Source: Helicobacter labacensis (GTDB lineage Bacteria; Campylobacterota; Campylobacteria; Campylobacterales; Helicobacteraceae). From it: DNA of 51,194 nt. Positions 6,670-15,648 of this stretch are shown here, in pieces. Below the pieces are notes generated by a model. It saw only the letters and a program-made list of their open reading frames with translations, had not been told where the DNA came from and did not search any database. Where the stretch lies: positions 1 through 51,194 of the forward strand of contig NZ_QXQQ01000010.1 in NCBI RefSeq assembly GCF_003660285.1, in the 5' to 3' direction. The position numbers and the translations under genes were made by a program. Within the stretch, counting starts at the first letter, position 1. Every line of letters begins with the position of its first letter.

Positions 6670-8826
6670 CTATTGTTTGAGATTGAGCAAGGTGTTGAGG
6701 ATTTGATCGGAAGTGGTTACGGCTTTAGAGTTGGCTTGAAACCCGCGTTGCACCACGATTAAATTAGTCAAACTCCGACTCAAATCCACATTGCTAGACT
6801 CCAATTTAGAGCCAGACACCCCACCCCTGCGCCCCGTATTAGCCGCCCCAATCAAGGCTTTACCCGAGTTGCCCGTTTCAGAGAACACGCTCCCCCCAAT
6901 GGCTTGCAAACCCGCATCGTTAGCAAAATTTGCCAAAGCCACTTGGGCTAGGGCTAGGGTTTTGCCATTGCTAAAAGCCCCCAAAAGCGCGCCATTATTA
7001 TCAAAGCGCACATCCATCAAATCCCCGGCTTGGTAGCCATTTTGCTCAATGGCGTAGGTTTCAGAAATTTTATCCACGCTGGTGATCCCATCAAAGCCCC
7101 CGGCTGTGCCCATGTTGAGCGTGATGCGTTGGGGCGCGTCTGAACCATTTTTAGGATCAAATTGCAAGATGGGGGGGTTCATGCCCGCTAAAGAGCCATC
7201 TTTATTGAAGTGCAAACGCCCCTCTTCAAAGACATTGGGGCGTATGGGGGAGCTCCCCACAAGTTCGCCTGGCTCTGGCACAATGGCTCTAAAATGCCAC
7301 TCAGATTCCCCGCTTTTGAAAAACTCTAGGCGCAAGGTGTGCTTAGTGCCTAAACTATCCACCAAGTCGATGCTAGTGGCATGCGTGGCATGGCTGATTT
7401 TAGAGGTGGCTGTAGACACCCCTCCCTCAATGAGAGAAGCGGTGTTGAGCGCGCCCATAGTTTTGCCAAACAAGACATTTTTAGTTACCTTTTTAGAGGC
7501 GTAGTTGGTAACAAAAATGCTCAAATCCTCCCTAGTGGGGTTGCCATTGTCCTTATTGGTTATCTCAAACATGCCATTCTTGTTCACCACCACAGACACA
7601 GAAGCCGCTGAATCCTTGTAATTACCTTTGAGTTTGGGATCTTTGACAATATTGGCATCGCGCTGGATGAGTTCGCGTAAATCCTCTGTGGTTTTGAATT
7701 GCCCAGTAGCAAGATCGGGTTTCACCCCCTTAGTGTAGCGGTATCTAAAAGCCGTAACACTCCCCTCTCCCTTAGTGAATTTGTCAAATACCCCCGTGCC
7801 CGCCTCTGTGATGACGATGTTTTTGACATGCTCATCGCCCTCCATGTTGTTCTTGTTCTCTAGGCGTAGCGTGCCATTGTCAATATAAGCTTCTACCCCC
7901 GTTTTGTCCTTCACCGCGTTGATCGCATCCTGAGCCGCGCTCAAGCTAGAGATTTTGCTAATCGTGGAGTCGTTGGTAAAAGAGATCTTCGTGCCATTGA
8001 GCTCTAAGGTGCTGTTATTCTTAGAAACATCGATCTCTTTGTTCATGCTCGCGCTCTTATAACTCACCCAGATACCTTGATCTTCATTGAGCAAGAACGC
8101 ATCCCCATCTTCATTGAATAAACACCCCATGTCCTCGGCTAATTGAGTCAAATTCGTCGAAGAGTCGTATTGGGGTTTGACTCCATCAGCAGGGGTTTTG
8201 CTAGAGGAATCAAGCATGAAGATATTGCCGGTTTGATCGGCGTGGCGACCGGCATTTAAATTGGCGCGCATAGAGATTTTACTGCTAGAGCGCGCGGGCA
8301 TGACCATGCCCGGATCGATGCGGATATTTTGTAAGGGCTTGGTGTTGTCAATTTTGAGCATGTCGGTTTCACTCCCCTTAGAGCCCATGTCCTTAGGATC
8401 GCGCACCCACCCTTGCACCACATACCCCCCCGTGGTTACCAAACTCCCCTCTGCGTCAAATAAGAATTCCCCACTGCGCGTAAAATTACGCGTAACCCCG
8501 CGATCGGGGCTAATGACAAAGAATCCATCGCCCTCGATGGCTAAGTCAGTTTTAACATCGGTGTTTTGCAAATTGCCTTGAGAAAAGATTTTTGTCGTGG
8601 CATCCACGCCCACACCCAAGCCCACAGAAAAATCATTTTGTCCTGCTAGCCCGTTTTTATAGGGGGCGGTGGCGATGAGTTTGACTTGGGAGAGCATATC
8701 TACAAAGGAGGCGCGGGAGTATTTAAAGCCCGTAGTGTTGACATTGGCGATGTTATTGCTCTCAATGTCTAAGGCGATTTGGTGGGCTTGCATCCCATTC
8801 ACGCCAGACCATAGCGAACGGAGCAT
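6670..8826 (-). CDS. flgE: Flagellar hook protein FlgE
   Basis: 718 residues, the usual length for the long Helicobacter hook protein. N-terminal MLRSLWSGVNGMQAHQIALD and NIANVNTTGFKYSRASF are the flagellar rod/hook signature, and the C-terminal GFQANSKAVTTSDQILNTLLNL is the conserved coiled-coil tail. The middle is a large variable domain with an insert-like repeat of the flagellin type (ISSLSAAQDAINAVKDKTGVEAYIDNGTLRL). It polymerises into the hook outside the cell and is exported by the flagellar type III system. Start codon ATG with AAAGGATCACC upstream. Confidence 0.96.
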   Translation of the reverse strand: MLRSLWSGVNGMQAHQIALDIESNNIANVNTTGFKYSRASFVDMLSQVKLIATAPYKNGLAGQNDFSVGLGVGVDATTKIFSQGNLQNTDVKTDLAIEGDGFFVISPDRGVTRNFTRSGEFLFDAEGSLVTTGGYVVQGWVRDPKDMGSKGSETDMLKIDNTKPLQNIRIDPGMVMPARSSSKISMRANLNAGRHADQTGNIFMLDSSSKTPADGVKPQYDSSTNLTQLAEDMGCLFNEDGDAFLLNEDQGIWVSYKSASMNKEIDVSKNNSTLELNGTKISFTNDSTISKISSLSAAQDAINAVKDKTGVEAYIDNGTLRLENKNNMEGDEHVKNIVITEAGTGVFDKFTKGEGSVTAFRYRYTKGVKPDLATGQFKTTEDLRELIQRDANIVKDPKLKGNYKDSAASVSVVVNKNGMFEITNKDNGNPTREDLSIFVTNYASKKVTKNVLFGKTMGALNTASLIEGGVSTATSKISHATHATSIDLVDSLGTKHTLRLEFFKSGESEWHFRAIVPEPGELVGSSPIRPNVFEEGRLHFNKDGSLAGMNPPILQFDPKNGSDAPQRITLNMGTAGGFDGITSVDKISETYAIEQNGYQAGDLMDVRFDNNGALLGAFSNGKTLALAQVALANFANDAGLQAIGGSVFSETGNSGKALIGAANTGRRGGVSGSKLESSNVDLSRSLTNLIVVQRGFQANSKAVTTSDQILNTLLNLKQ

Positions 8827-8840
8827 GGTGATCCTTTAAT

Positions 8841-8856
8841 CAAAATTACCATGCCA
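8841..8856 (-). promoter_or_regulatory. Possible degenerate sigma-54 promoter of flgE
   Basis: Minus-strand TGGCATGGTAATTTTG matches the -24 element (TGGCA) but the -12 element lacks the GC dinucleotide. It sits just upstream of flgE, which is sigma-54 dependent in H. pylori. Confidence 0.25.
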
Positions 8857-8866
8857 AAAGCAAAGA

Positions 8867-9232
8867 TTATTCCCTACCCTCCCATGTATCTAGGGCTTCT
8901 TGTAAAATGTCCTTCACACAGGTGATCCCCCCTGCTAGACTAAAAAGCCAGTATTTGTGTGCGTAAATCCATTCTAGCTGTTTGGCTTGCAAATCCTCTT
9001 GGGTTGGGGTGGGTTTGACCACAATCTTAGCGATGTCTAATTCTTGGTGAAAAATATAGGACTGGATCGCGTCATTAAAACACTGGTTGAATTTGACCTC
9101 TTCAAATAAGCCCTTGAGATCGTCAATTCTGCCACTCAGGTCTTCGATGCGTTTTAAATCCAAATTCTCCAATTCTTGCTTGGCGTTCAAGCCCTCAATC
9201 TCCTCTAAAAAAGCCATCACTTCCAAAAACAA
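8867..9232 (-). CDS. Small acidic protein of unknown function (HP0113-like position)
   Basis: 121 residues, acidic and helical, with no signal peptide and no domain I recognise. It sits just downstream of the Maf-type gene and flaB, the position of HP0113 in H. pylori. The start is uncertain: the frame is open further upstream into the end of the Maf gene. The TTG at 9232 has AAGGAAAAG about a dozen bases before it; the ATG at 9217 has GGAAG only three bases before it. A role in flagellin modification is suggested only by location. Confidence 0.6.
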   Translation of the reverse strand: MFLEVMAFLEEIEGLNAKQELENLDLKRIEDLSGRIDDLKGLFEEVKFNQCFNDAIQSYIFHQELDIAKIVVKPTPTQEDLQAKQLEWIYAHKYWLFSLAGGITCVKDILQEALDTWEGRE

Positions 9233-9276
9233 AGCCTCTATCTTTTCCTTACACTCTTGGGCGTAGGCAATCGCAT

Positions 9277-10779
9277 CTAAACAAGTGTTTCTAGCTTCCT
9301 CCAGCCAGCGCGCGCTGCGCTCTGGACTTGGGGGGTGAGTTTTAAGGGAGGTTTAGGCTCTAGGGCGGGTAAATCCGCTTTGATACGCGCGATTGCCTGC
9401 TCAAAACTCAATTCCAAAGTGCCCCTAATTCTAGCTCCGCCTTGCGTGGCGTTGATCACTTCTAAGTTATAGGGCGTGTGGTAAATGTCCTTTTCAAAGA
9501 AATCTAAAAAGAGTTTCCAAATGCGTGTGCTCTCTACCTGCCCCTCCCCGCCATAGGCTTCAATGAAAATCTTCTCTCCCTCATCTTTGGGCTTGATTTC
9601 TTGTGCGCCATAAATTGCCCCGTGCGCATGACTCTCTCCGCTGGGCGCAAAGCTCAAATCCTGCCCGATAAAAATACACCGTTTGAAACGCGCATGCACC
9701 ACAAGCTCATAAGCCATGTTAGCCGCACTCATGCCAATGCCCAAATAGCCATAGTCGTGCAAATTAAACAAAGAGGTGTAGCCAAAGGGGCGCAAACTAA
9801 ATTGAATCGTGCCCTTGCTAATAGCTTGGCGTAAGCTTGGGTGCACAATGGAGGTGATCGCAAAGATCACGCCCTCTTGCGCCTCTTTGGGGGTGTCTTG
9901 GTAAAATTTGGCACTAGCCTCCACGCGCTCCAAAGAAAAGACTAGATCGGGTTTGATTCCATGCGCGTGCAAAATGGGAAAGGACGCATCAATGCAAAAA
10001 AGCGTCGCATAAGGGGCAATTTCTTTGAGCAAGGGGAGTTGTTTATTCAAACTAGGTCCGGTAGAGACAATAATAGCGGTGTTATAGCGCGCGTTGCGCG
10101 CTTTGAGGGCTTGCACAAGGTTAATCAGCGTGGGGGTTTGCACCACAAAGGGTAGATTTTGCACATGGTGTTTGATCCCCACAATGGCATCCCTAGCGTC
10201 ATTGCCCACGCCAATCACAGCGTTTTCAAGGGCTTTAATGAAGTGCTGGTTAATTTGTGTGAAATCTGGGGCGTAGCGTTCGTAATAGGGGTGGGTGATG
10301 ATGAGTTCATAGACTTTAGCGTAAATTTTGGCGTGTTTGTCCATTAAAAATAGCGAGGCGATCAAAGGGTAATTGCACGCGCTAGAGTGGAGCAAAATGA
10401 GTCGATCGCTTTGTATCTCCTCGCTGAAGTCTAGTAAATTCAAAATGATGAAAAGAATTTCTAATTCTGGTTCGATCACTACAAGGCGTTTGAGTTGCTC
10501 CAAGCCCAAAAACAAGCGCATAAGCATTCCATTGCCTGCGCCATAAAAATAAAGATAGGGAATGTAGGCATAAGCCTTTAGCTCTTCAAAACGATTTAAA
10601 TTCTCTTCTAAGGGTTTATGGGCAAATAGAGGCGTATTGGTAGAGATGTCCACGATATTGAACGCGTCTTGTTGCACAAAGACCTCGTATTTGAGATTAC
10701 TCTTAAGCTTGCTCAACTCTAGGGCAAGTAGGGGGTCTTTAGCTTGCAACACCCCTAGATTTTTCTCATAAATACTCAA
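9277..10779 (-). CDS. Motility accessory factor (Maf/DUF115) family, probable flagellin glycosyltransferase
   Basis: 500 residues. The central region YNTAIIVSTGPSLNKQLPLL followed by ATLFCIDASFPILHAHGIKPDLVFSLER is the DUF115 (6-hydroxymethylpterin pyrophosphokinase-like) core of Maf proteins, which transfer pseudaminic or related nonulosonic acids onto flagellin. It corresponds to HP0114. It starts 17 bases after the flaB stop, apparently at TTG (10779) preceded by a G-rich AGAGGGGGTGG. That position fits a job on the flagellin made by the same transcript. Enzyme activity is inferred from the family. Confidence 0.85.
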   Translation of the reverse strand: MSIYEKNLGVLQAKDPLLALELSKLKSNLKYEVFVQQDAFNIVDISTNTPLFAHKPLEENLNRFEELKAYAYIPYLYFYGAGNGMLMRLFLGLEQLKRLVVIEPELEILFIILNLLDFSEEIQSDRLILLHSSACNYPLIASLFLMDKHAKIYAKVYELIITHPYYERYAPDFTQINQHFIKALENAVIGVGNDARDAIVGIKHHVQNLPFVVQTPTLINLVQALKARNARYNTAIIVSTGPSLNKQLPLLKEIAPYATLFCIDASFPILHAHGIKPDLVFSLERVEASAKFYQDTPKEAQEGVIFAITSIVHPSLRQAISKGTIQFSLRPFGYTSLFNLHDYGYLGIGMSAANMAYELVVHARFKRCIFIGQDLSFAPSGESHAHGAIYGAQEIKPKDEGEKIFIEAYGGEGQVESTRIWKLFLDFFEKDIYHTPYNLEVINATQGGARIRGTLELSFEQAIARIKADLPALEPKPPLKLTPQVQSAARAGWRKLETLV

Positions 10780-10795
10780 ACCCAGTCCACCCCCT

Positions 10796-12340
10796 CTATT
10801 GCAAGAGTCTCAAGACATTTTGTTGCACCGCGTTAGCCTGTGCCATCGCAAAACTCCCACTCTGAGCCAAGATGTTATACTTGGAGAAGCTTGCGCTCTC
10901 CTCAGCAAAATCCACATCGCGGATTTGCGACTCGGCGGCTTTCACATTCACTTGGGTTACAGAGATGTTGTTGATCGTGGTAACCAATTCCATCTGCACA
11001 GAACCTAGATCGGAGCGAATCTTATCTAGCTGGATACGCGCGCTCTCTGCCATGTCCATCACCATCATCGCCCCGCGCAAACTGGTTACCCCTGCCCCAA
11101 TCCCTTTGAGATTGAACGCCGCTTGGGCGGCATTGGCGTTCCCTCCGCTCGCGCTCGCCGCGTTGGCATCAAAAACCCCACGGATGTCTTGCAAATTCAC
11201 CGTGTATTGGGCGACCCCTTGGGAGGAGTGCAAGCCGATATGGCTGAAATTCACCCCGCTGACGATGATGTCGCGCGCGTCCTCCCTAGTGAGAGTCAAG
11301 CGCCCCACAATGGCATGCCCATCGCCTGAAATGCCCTTGAAATTCCCCCCCCCAAAGACATGCCCAGAATTGCCTTGGGTGTGCACGGAGATCGCCCGTC
11401 CATCCGTGGATCGCAAGTTGATGCGCCCCTCAATATCTGTATAGGCTTCTACCCCCGTGCGCTCCTTAACAGAGTTGATCGCGTTGGTCAATCTCCCATC
11501 GCGGTCATTGTGTTGGACATCATTCACATTCCCGATCAACACCCCATTAATGGTTAAGCCCACCACAGTGCCCGACTCCACAGAATTCTGCCCCGTGCCC
11601 ATCACCACCGCCGAAGCGCGCACGCCCAAAGCCACAGAATTTTTGTTGATCACATTCACCAGCGCGCCCAATCCCGTGCCAGCACTCGTGGAGATCTTCA
11701 CCGACTCCAATTTGAAGTCGTTAACCCCATTGGTCTGCTTGAATCTAAGGGTAACTTCTTGGAGATTGTGCGCGCCCGCACTCACCTCCATCCCACCGCG
11801 ATCCATCGCGGAGGTTTCAAAGCGCACATGCCCGATCTTATCTGAGCCCGTAGGACCAATAGAAGCCTTGATCGTAGTGTTTGAGTAAGCCCCAATTTGG
11901 AACTCTTTGTTAGAAAAACTCCCGGCTAAGAGTTGTTGCCCATTAAAACTCGTGGTGTTGGCGATATTGTCCAACTCTTCTAAGAGGCGTAAAATATCGC
12001 TTTGCAACGCCTTTCTGGTTTCAGCGGTTTGCCCATCTTGGGCAGCCTGCACGGCTTTAGTTTTCACCGTGTCTAAGATTTTGATCTGTTCGTCCATTGC
12101 CTTATCCGCGGTTTGCACCACCCCAATCGCATCGTTAGCGTTTTTAACCGCCTGCCCTAAGCTCGCGCTTTGGCTTCTCAAGCTATCCGCGATTGCCATC
12201 CCTGAGGCATCATCGGCAGCTTTATTAATGCGCAAGCCCGAACTCAATTTTTCTAAAGAAGTAGAGAGATCGCGGTTGTTGCGCACCCCGATAGTGTGTG
12301 CATTTAACGCAGCGACATTCGTATTGATTCTAAAACTCAT
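10796..12340 (-). CDS. flaB: Flagellin B, minor flagellin
   Basis: 514 residues from the ATG at 12340, the same length as H. pylori FlaB. N-terminal [19 protein letters not shown] and [20 protein letters not shown] form the D0/D1 signature, and the C-terminal [20 protein letters not shown] and [16 protein letters not shown] complete the D0 helix. An upstream in-frame extension to 12373 is rejected because AAAGGATGCAAAG directly precedes 12340 and the sigma-54 start site falls near 12364. FlaB forms the hook-proximal part of the filament. The coding strand has a G9 run at 11346-11354 encoding Gly-Gly-Gly, an unusual slippery tract. Confidence 0.96.
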   Translation of the reverse strand: MSFRINTNVAALNAHTIGVRNNRDLSTSLEKLSSGLRINKAADDASGMAIADSLRSQSASLGQAVKNANDAIGVVQTADKAMDEQIKILDTVKTKAVQAAQDGQTAETRKALQSDILRLLEELDNIANTTSFNGQQLLAGSFSNKEFQIGAYSNTTIKASIGPTGSDKIGHVRFETSAMDRGGMEVSAGAHNLQEVTLRFKQTNGVNDFKLESVKISTSAGTGLGALVNVINKNSVALGVRASAVVMGTGQNSVESGTVVGLTINGVLIGNVNDVQHNDRDGRLTNAINSVKERTGVEAYTDIEGRINLRSTDGRAISVHTQGNSGHVFGGGNFKGISGDGHAIVGRLTLTREDARDIIVSGVNFSHIGLHSSQGVAQYTVNLQDIRGVFDANAASASGGNANAAQAAFNLKGIGAGVTSLRGAMMVMDMAESARIQLDKIRSDLGSVQMELVTTINNISVTQVNVKAAESQIRDVDFAEESASFSKYNILAQSGSFAMAQANAVQQNVLRLLQ

Positions 12341-12374
12341 CTTTGCATCCTTTGCGATAATATGCCCACGCAAA

Positions 12375-12389
12375 GCAATAGCTATTCCA
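12375..12389 (-). promoter_or_regulatory. Sigma-54 promoter of flaB
   Basis: Minus-strand TGGAATAGCTATTGC has the GG and GC dinucleotides spaced by exactly ten bases, as required for RpoN (-24/-12). Transcription would start near 12364, leaving a leader of about 24 bases. flaB is a class 2, RpoN/FlgR-dependent gene in H. pylori. Confidence 0.75.
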
Positions 12390-12422
12390 TGTTTTGCAGA
12401 TCATCCATGCACCAAAATAGTT

Positions 12423-12428
12423 TATAAT
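12423..12428 (+). promoter_or_regulatory. -10 box of topA
   Basis: Consensus TATAAT in TTTATAATGCGG, 20 bases before the topA ATG, giving a very short leader with GAGG as ribosome binding site. It diverges from the flaB sigma-54 promoter. Confidence 0.6.
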
Positions 12429-12448
12429 GCGGCAAAAACGAGGTATTT

Positions 12449-14728
12449 ATGGCTAAACACACCAAACTCATCATTGTAGAATCCCCTACCAAAGCCAAGA
12501 CAATCGCGCATTTCTTGGACAGTAATTATGAGATCATCGCCTCTAAAGGGCATGTGCGCGATTTGAGAAAATACGCGATGGGCATTAGCGTGCAAGATAA
12601 CCAATTTATCCCCAAATACGCGGTGGATAAAGACCATAAAGAGATTGTCGCCCAGATTTTACAACGCTCTAAAGCCGCCAAAGAAGTTTACATCGCCACA
12701 GATGAGGACAGAGAGGGCGAGGCGATTGGCTACCACATTGCCTACCTCATCAACCAAGCCGGGCACAAATCCCAAGACCCCCTGGAGGAAATGCGCGCTT
12801 TGCAAGCCCAAATCCAGCCCAAAGCCCCCCATAACCCCATCTTTGCCTTCCCGCGCATTGTTTTTCATGAAATCACCAAATCGGCTATTTTACACGCGCT
12901 CAAGCACCCTAAAACCCTAGATATACATAAAATTAACGCCCAACTAGCCCGCAGACTTCTAGATCGCATTGTGGGCTTTAGTTTGAGTTCTCTACTAGCC
13001 TCTAAAATTTCTAGGGGCTTGAGCGCTGGGCGGGTGCAAAGCGCAACTCTTAAACTCATCGTGGATCGCGAACGCGAGATACAGGCTTTTAAACCCATTA
13101 CTTATTACCAAATTGAGGGGGTAATGGGGGGGGTTAAGGTGGAGTTGCAAAGCTACCAGCACGAAAAGCTCAAAAAACAAGCTCTTAGGGATTTGCAAAA
13201 AGCCTTAGAAATGGTGGCTAAATTGCGCGATCAAAGCTACCAAGTTAGCAACATCGATACCAAAGAGAAAAACACCCCCACGCCCCCTCCCTTTATGACC
13301 TCAACCCTGCAACAAAGCGCCTCCAGCCAACTGGGCTATAGCCCCTCAAAAACCATGAGCATTGCCCAAAAACTCTATGAGGGGGTAATGACCCCGCAGG
13401 GGGCTAGCGGGGTGATCACCTATATGCGCACAGATAGCCTCAACATCGCCAAAGAGGCTATAGAGGGCGCGCGCGCCTTTATTGAAAAAACTTATGGCGC
13501 GCCCTTTTTACCCAAAAAGCCCAAAACTTACACCTCCAAAAACAAGAGCGCTCAAGAAGCCCATGAGGCGATTCGCCCCACTAATTTAGACTTCACCCCC
13601 AGCGTGGCTAAAGCCTATCTCAAGCCTGAAGAGCATAAGGTCTATACCTTGATTTACCAACGCTTTTTAGCCTCCCAAATGAGCGATGCGCGTTTTGAAA
13701 ACCAAAGCGTGTATTTTGCTAATGAAAAGCTAGGGGCGATCTTTAAAGCCAGTGGGCGCAAGTTGCTCTTTGAGGGTTTTTACAAAGTTTTAGGCGAGGT
13801 GGATAAGGACATGCTCTTGCCCGCTTTCAAGCTCCACCAAATAGTGCGCACAGAGGCTTTAGAGGCTAAAGAGTGCACCACCCAGCCCCCCGCGCGCTAC
13901 TCAGAGGCTTCTTTGATCAAAACTTTAGAGAGTTTGGGCATTGGGCGACCTAGCACCTACGCGCCCACCATCGCCCTACTACTTAGCCGCGACTATGTGT
14001 CCTTGCAACAAAAACAGCTCACCCCCACCCCCAGTGCCTTTAGCGTGATTGAGATTTTAGAAACACACTTTAGCCAGATTGTGAATACCACCTTTAGTGC
14101 CGGGTTAGAAGACAAATTAGACGCGATTGCTAGCCACCAACTAGGTTGGCAACAAATGCTTTTAGACTTCTACACCCCCTTTATGGCGCAAATTGAGGAG
14201 GGCAAGCTCAATATTGTCTCTCAAAAAGTGAGTGTCCCCACAGGAGAGGCATGCCCGCAGTGTGGCGCGGATTTGGTGCAAAGAGTGGGGAGGTATGGGG
14301 AGTTTGTGGCATGCAGTGGCTATCCTAAATGCAAATATATCAAGTATGAAGAAAACGCAGATTTGGGCGTGTGTGAGAAGTGCGGCGCGCCCATGGTGAG
14401 CAAGAAGGGGCGTTTTGGGGCGTTTGTGGCGTGCAGCGCTTATCCCACTTGTAAAAATATCCGCAACACAGAAACTAAAAACACCCCCCCTCTTGCCAAG
14501 TGCCCACAATGTGGGGGCGATGTGCGCGCTAAAAGAGGTAGAAAGGGGATGTTTTATGGTTGTGATAATTACCCTAGCTGTAAATTCATTTCTAATTACA
14601 AACCTGACTCTCAGCCATGTGAGGAGTGTGGGGGCTTGCGCGTGCTCAAAATCTATAAGAAAAAACCCAGCGTGTCAGAGTGTCTAAAATGCCATGCCCA
14701 AGAGATAATCCCAAATGAGGAGGCATGA
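12449..14728 (+). CDS. topA: DNA topoisomerase I
   Basis: 759 residues. The Toprim domain is at the N-terminus (IIVESPTKAKTI, then ATDEDREGEAIGYHI), and the catalytic tyrosine is Y325 in GVITYMRTDS. The C-terminal 170 residues hold four Cys4 zinc ribbons (CPQCG...CSGYPKC, CEKCG...CSAYPTC, CPQCG...CDNYPSC, CEECG...CLKC). It relaxes negative supercoils. Divergent from flaB, as for HP0115-HP0116 in H. pylori. The coding strand contains a G8 run near 13125. Confidence 0.96.
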   Translation: MAKHTKLIIVESPTKAKTIAHFLDSNYEIIASKGHVRDLRKYAMGISVQDNQFIPKYAVDKDHKEIVAQILQRSKAAKEVYIATDEDREGEAIGYHIAYLINQAGHKSQDPLEEMRALQAQIQPKAPHNPIFAFPRIVFHEITKSAILHALKHPKTLDIHKINAQLARRLLDRIVGFSLSSLLASKISRGLSAGRVQSATLKLIVDREREIQAFKPITYYQIEGVMGGVKVELQSYQHEKLKKQALRDLQKALEMVAKLRDQSYQVSNIDTKEKNTPTPPPFMTSTLQQSASSQLGYSPSKTMSIAQKLYEGVMTPQGASGVITYMRTDSLNIAKEAIEGARAFIEKTYGAPFLPKKPKTYTSKNKSAQEAHEAIRPTNLDFTPSVAKAYLKPEEHKVYTLIYQRFLASQMSDARFENQSVYFANEKLGAIFKASGRKLLFEGFYKVLGEVDKDMLLPAFKLHQIVRTEALEAKECTTQPPARYSEASLIKTLESLGIGRPSTYAPTIALLLSRDYVSLQQKQLTPTPSAFSVIEILETHFSQIVNTTFSAGLEDKLDAIASHQLGWQQMLLDFYTPFMAQIEEGKLNIVSQKVSVPTGEACPQCGADLVQRVGRYGEFVACSGYPKCKYIKYEENADLGVCEKCGAPMVSKKGRFGAFVACSAYPTCKNIRNTETKNTPPLAKCPQCGGDVRAKRGRKGMFYGCDNYPSCKFISNYKPDSQPCEECGGLRVLKIYKKKPSVSECLKCHAQEIIPNEEA

Positions 14729-15637
14729 ATGGGAATTGTCTTTGGTCCTTTGCAATCCCGGCGTTTTGGGTGGTCTTTGGGGATTGATGTAAGCGGAGAG
14801 ATGAAACAATGTAATTTTAATTGTGTTTACTGCGAACTCAAGGCGCACAAGCCTGTAGATAAAATGGCGCATGTGATCCCCCTGCCTGCCCTCTTAGAAG
14901 CGGTGCATGGCGCCTTGCAAATTCACAAAAACACCCCCCTAGATGTGCTCACCACAACTGCCAATGGCGAACCCACACTCTACCCTCATCTCTATGAGTT
15001 TATCACCCAACTTCAAACCCCTCCCGGACTTAAGACTTTGATTTTGAGCAATGGATCGCGCTTTGGCGATCCTGAGGTGCAAAAAGCCTTGTTGCGCTAT
15101 GACATCGTGAAATTCTCTTTGGATGCGGCTGTGCCTAAGGCGTTTGCTAAGGTGGATAAACCCAGCGCAAGCATTTGCCTAGAACATCTCTTAGAGGGGA
15201 TTGCAGATTTTAGCGCGCGCTATGAGGGCATGTTAGTAGCTGAGGTGTTATTAGTCAAGGGGGTTAATGATAGCTTGGAAAATATCCAAGCTATCGCGCG
15301 CTTTTTGCGCCAAATTAGAATTGCGCGCGTGGATTTGAGCACCATCGATCGCCCCCCCTCCCATAATGCTAAACCTTTAAGCCCAGAGGCGTTATTAGCC
15401 ATCGCAGCGCATTTTGAGGGTTTGCCGGTCAGTTTAGCCCTGCGCGCACACTCCCCTAGCACTCTTGCTTTGCAAATGCTAGACCCATGCGCCTTTTTAG
15501 CGTTGCTAGAACGCCGCCCTTTAAGCACACCAGAGGCGCGCAACTACCTCTCAGACAAAGATTTAAACACCCTATTACAAGAGGGAAAGGTGCGCTTGAG
15601 AAAAATTGGCGCGCTGGATTTTTACTACCATGCTTAA
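14729..15637 (+). CDS. Radical SAM protein (COG0731-like, HP0117 homologue)
   Basis: 302 residues. CNFNCVYC near residue 29 is the CxxxCxxC [4Fe-4S]/SAM site, followed by TTTANGEPTLYPHL, ILSNGS and KFSLDAA, the usual order for a radical SAM barrel related to wyosine-synthesis-like Fe-S oxidoreductases. The substrate is unknown. The ATG directly abuts the topA stop, with GAGGAGG inside the end of topA as ribosome binding site, so the two are co-translated. HP0117 has the same place in H. pylori. Confidence 0.85.
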   Translation: MGIVFGPLQSRRFGWSLGIDVSGEMKQCNFNCVYCELKAHKPVDKMAHVIPLPALLEAVHGALQIHKNTPLDVLTTTANGEPTLYPHLYEFITQLQTPPGLKTLILSNGSRFGDPEVQKALLRYDIVKFSLDAAVPKAFAKVDKPSASICLEHLLEGIADFSARYEGMLVAEVLLVKGVNDSLENIQAIARFLRQIRIARVDLSTIDRPPSHNAKPLSPEALLAIAAHFEGLPVSLALRAHSPSTLALQMLDPCAFLALLERRPLSTPEARNYLSDKDLNTLLQEGKVRLRKIGALDFYYHA

Positions 15638-15648
15638 TAAAGCGGGGT

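Noticed and set aside
12341-12373. Upstream start for FlaB (adds 11 residues)
   Set aside because: It would place the start upstream of the sigma-54 transcription start; the ATG at 12340 has the ribosome binding site and the conserved N-terminus.
10872-12479. Several 65-190 codon plus-strand frames opposite flaB
   Set aside because: Antisense shadows of the flagellin gene; composition biased to Ala, Pro and Ser and no family resemblance.
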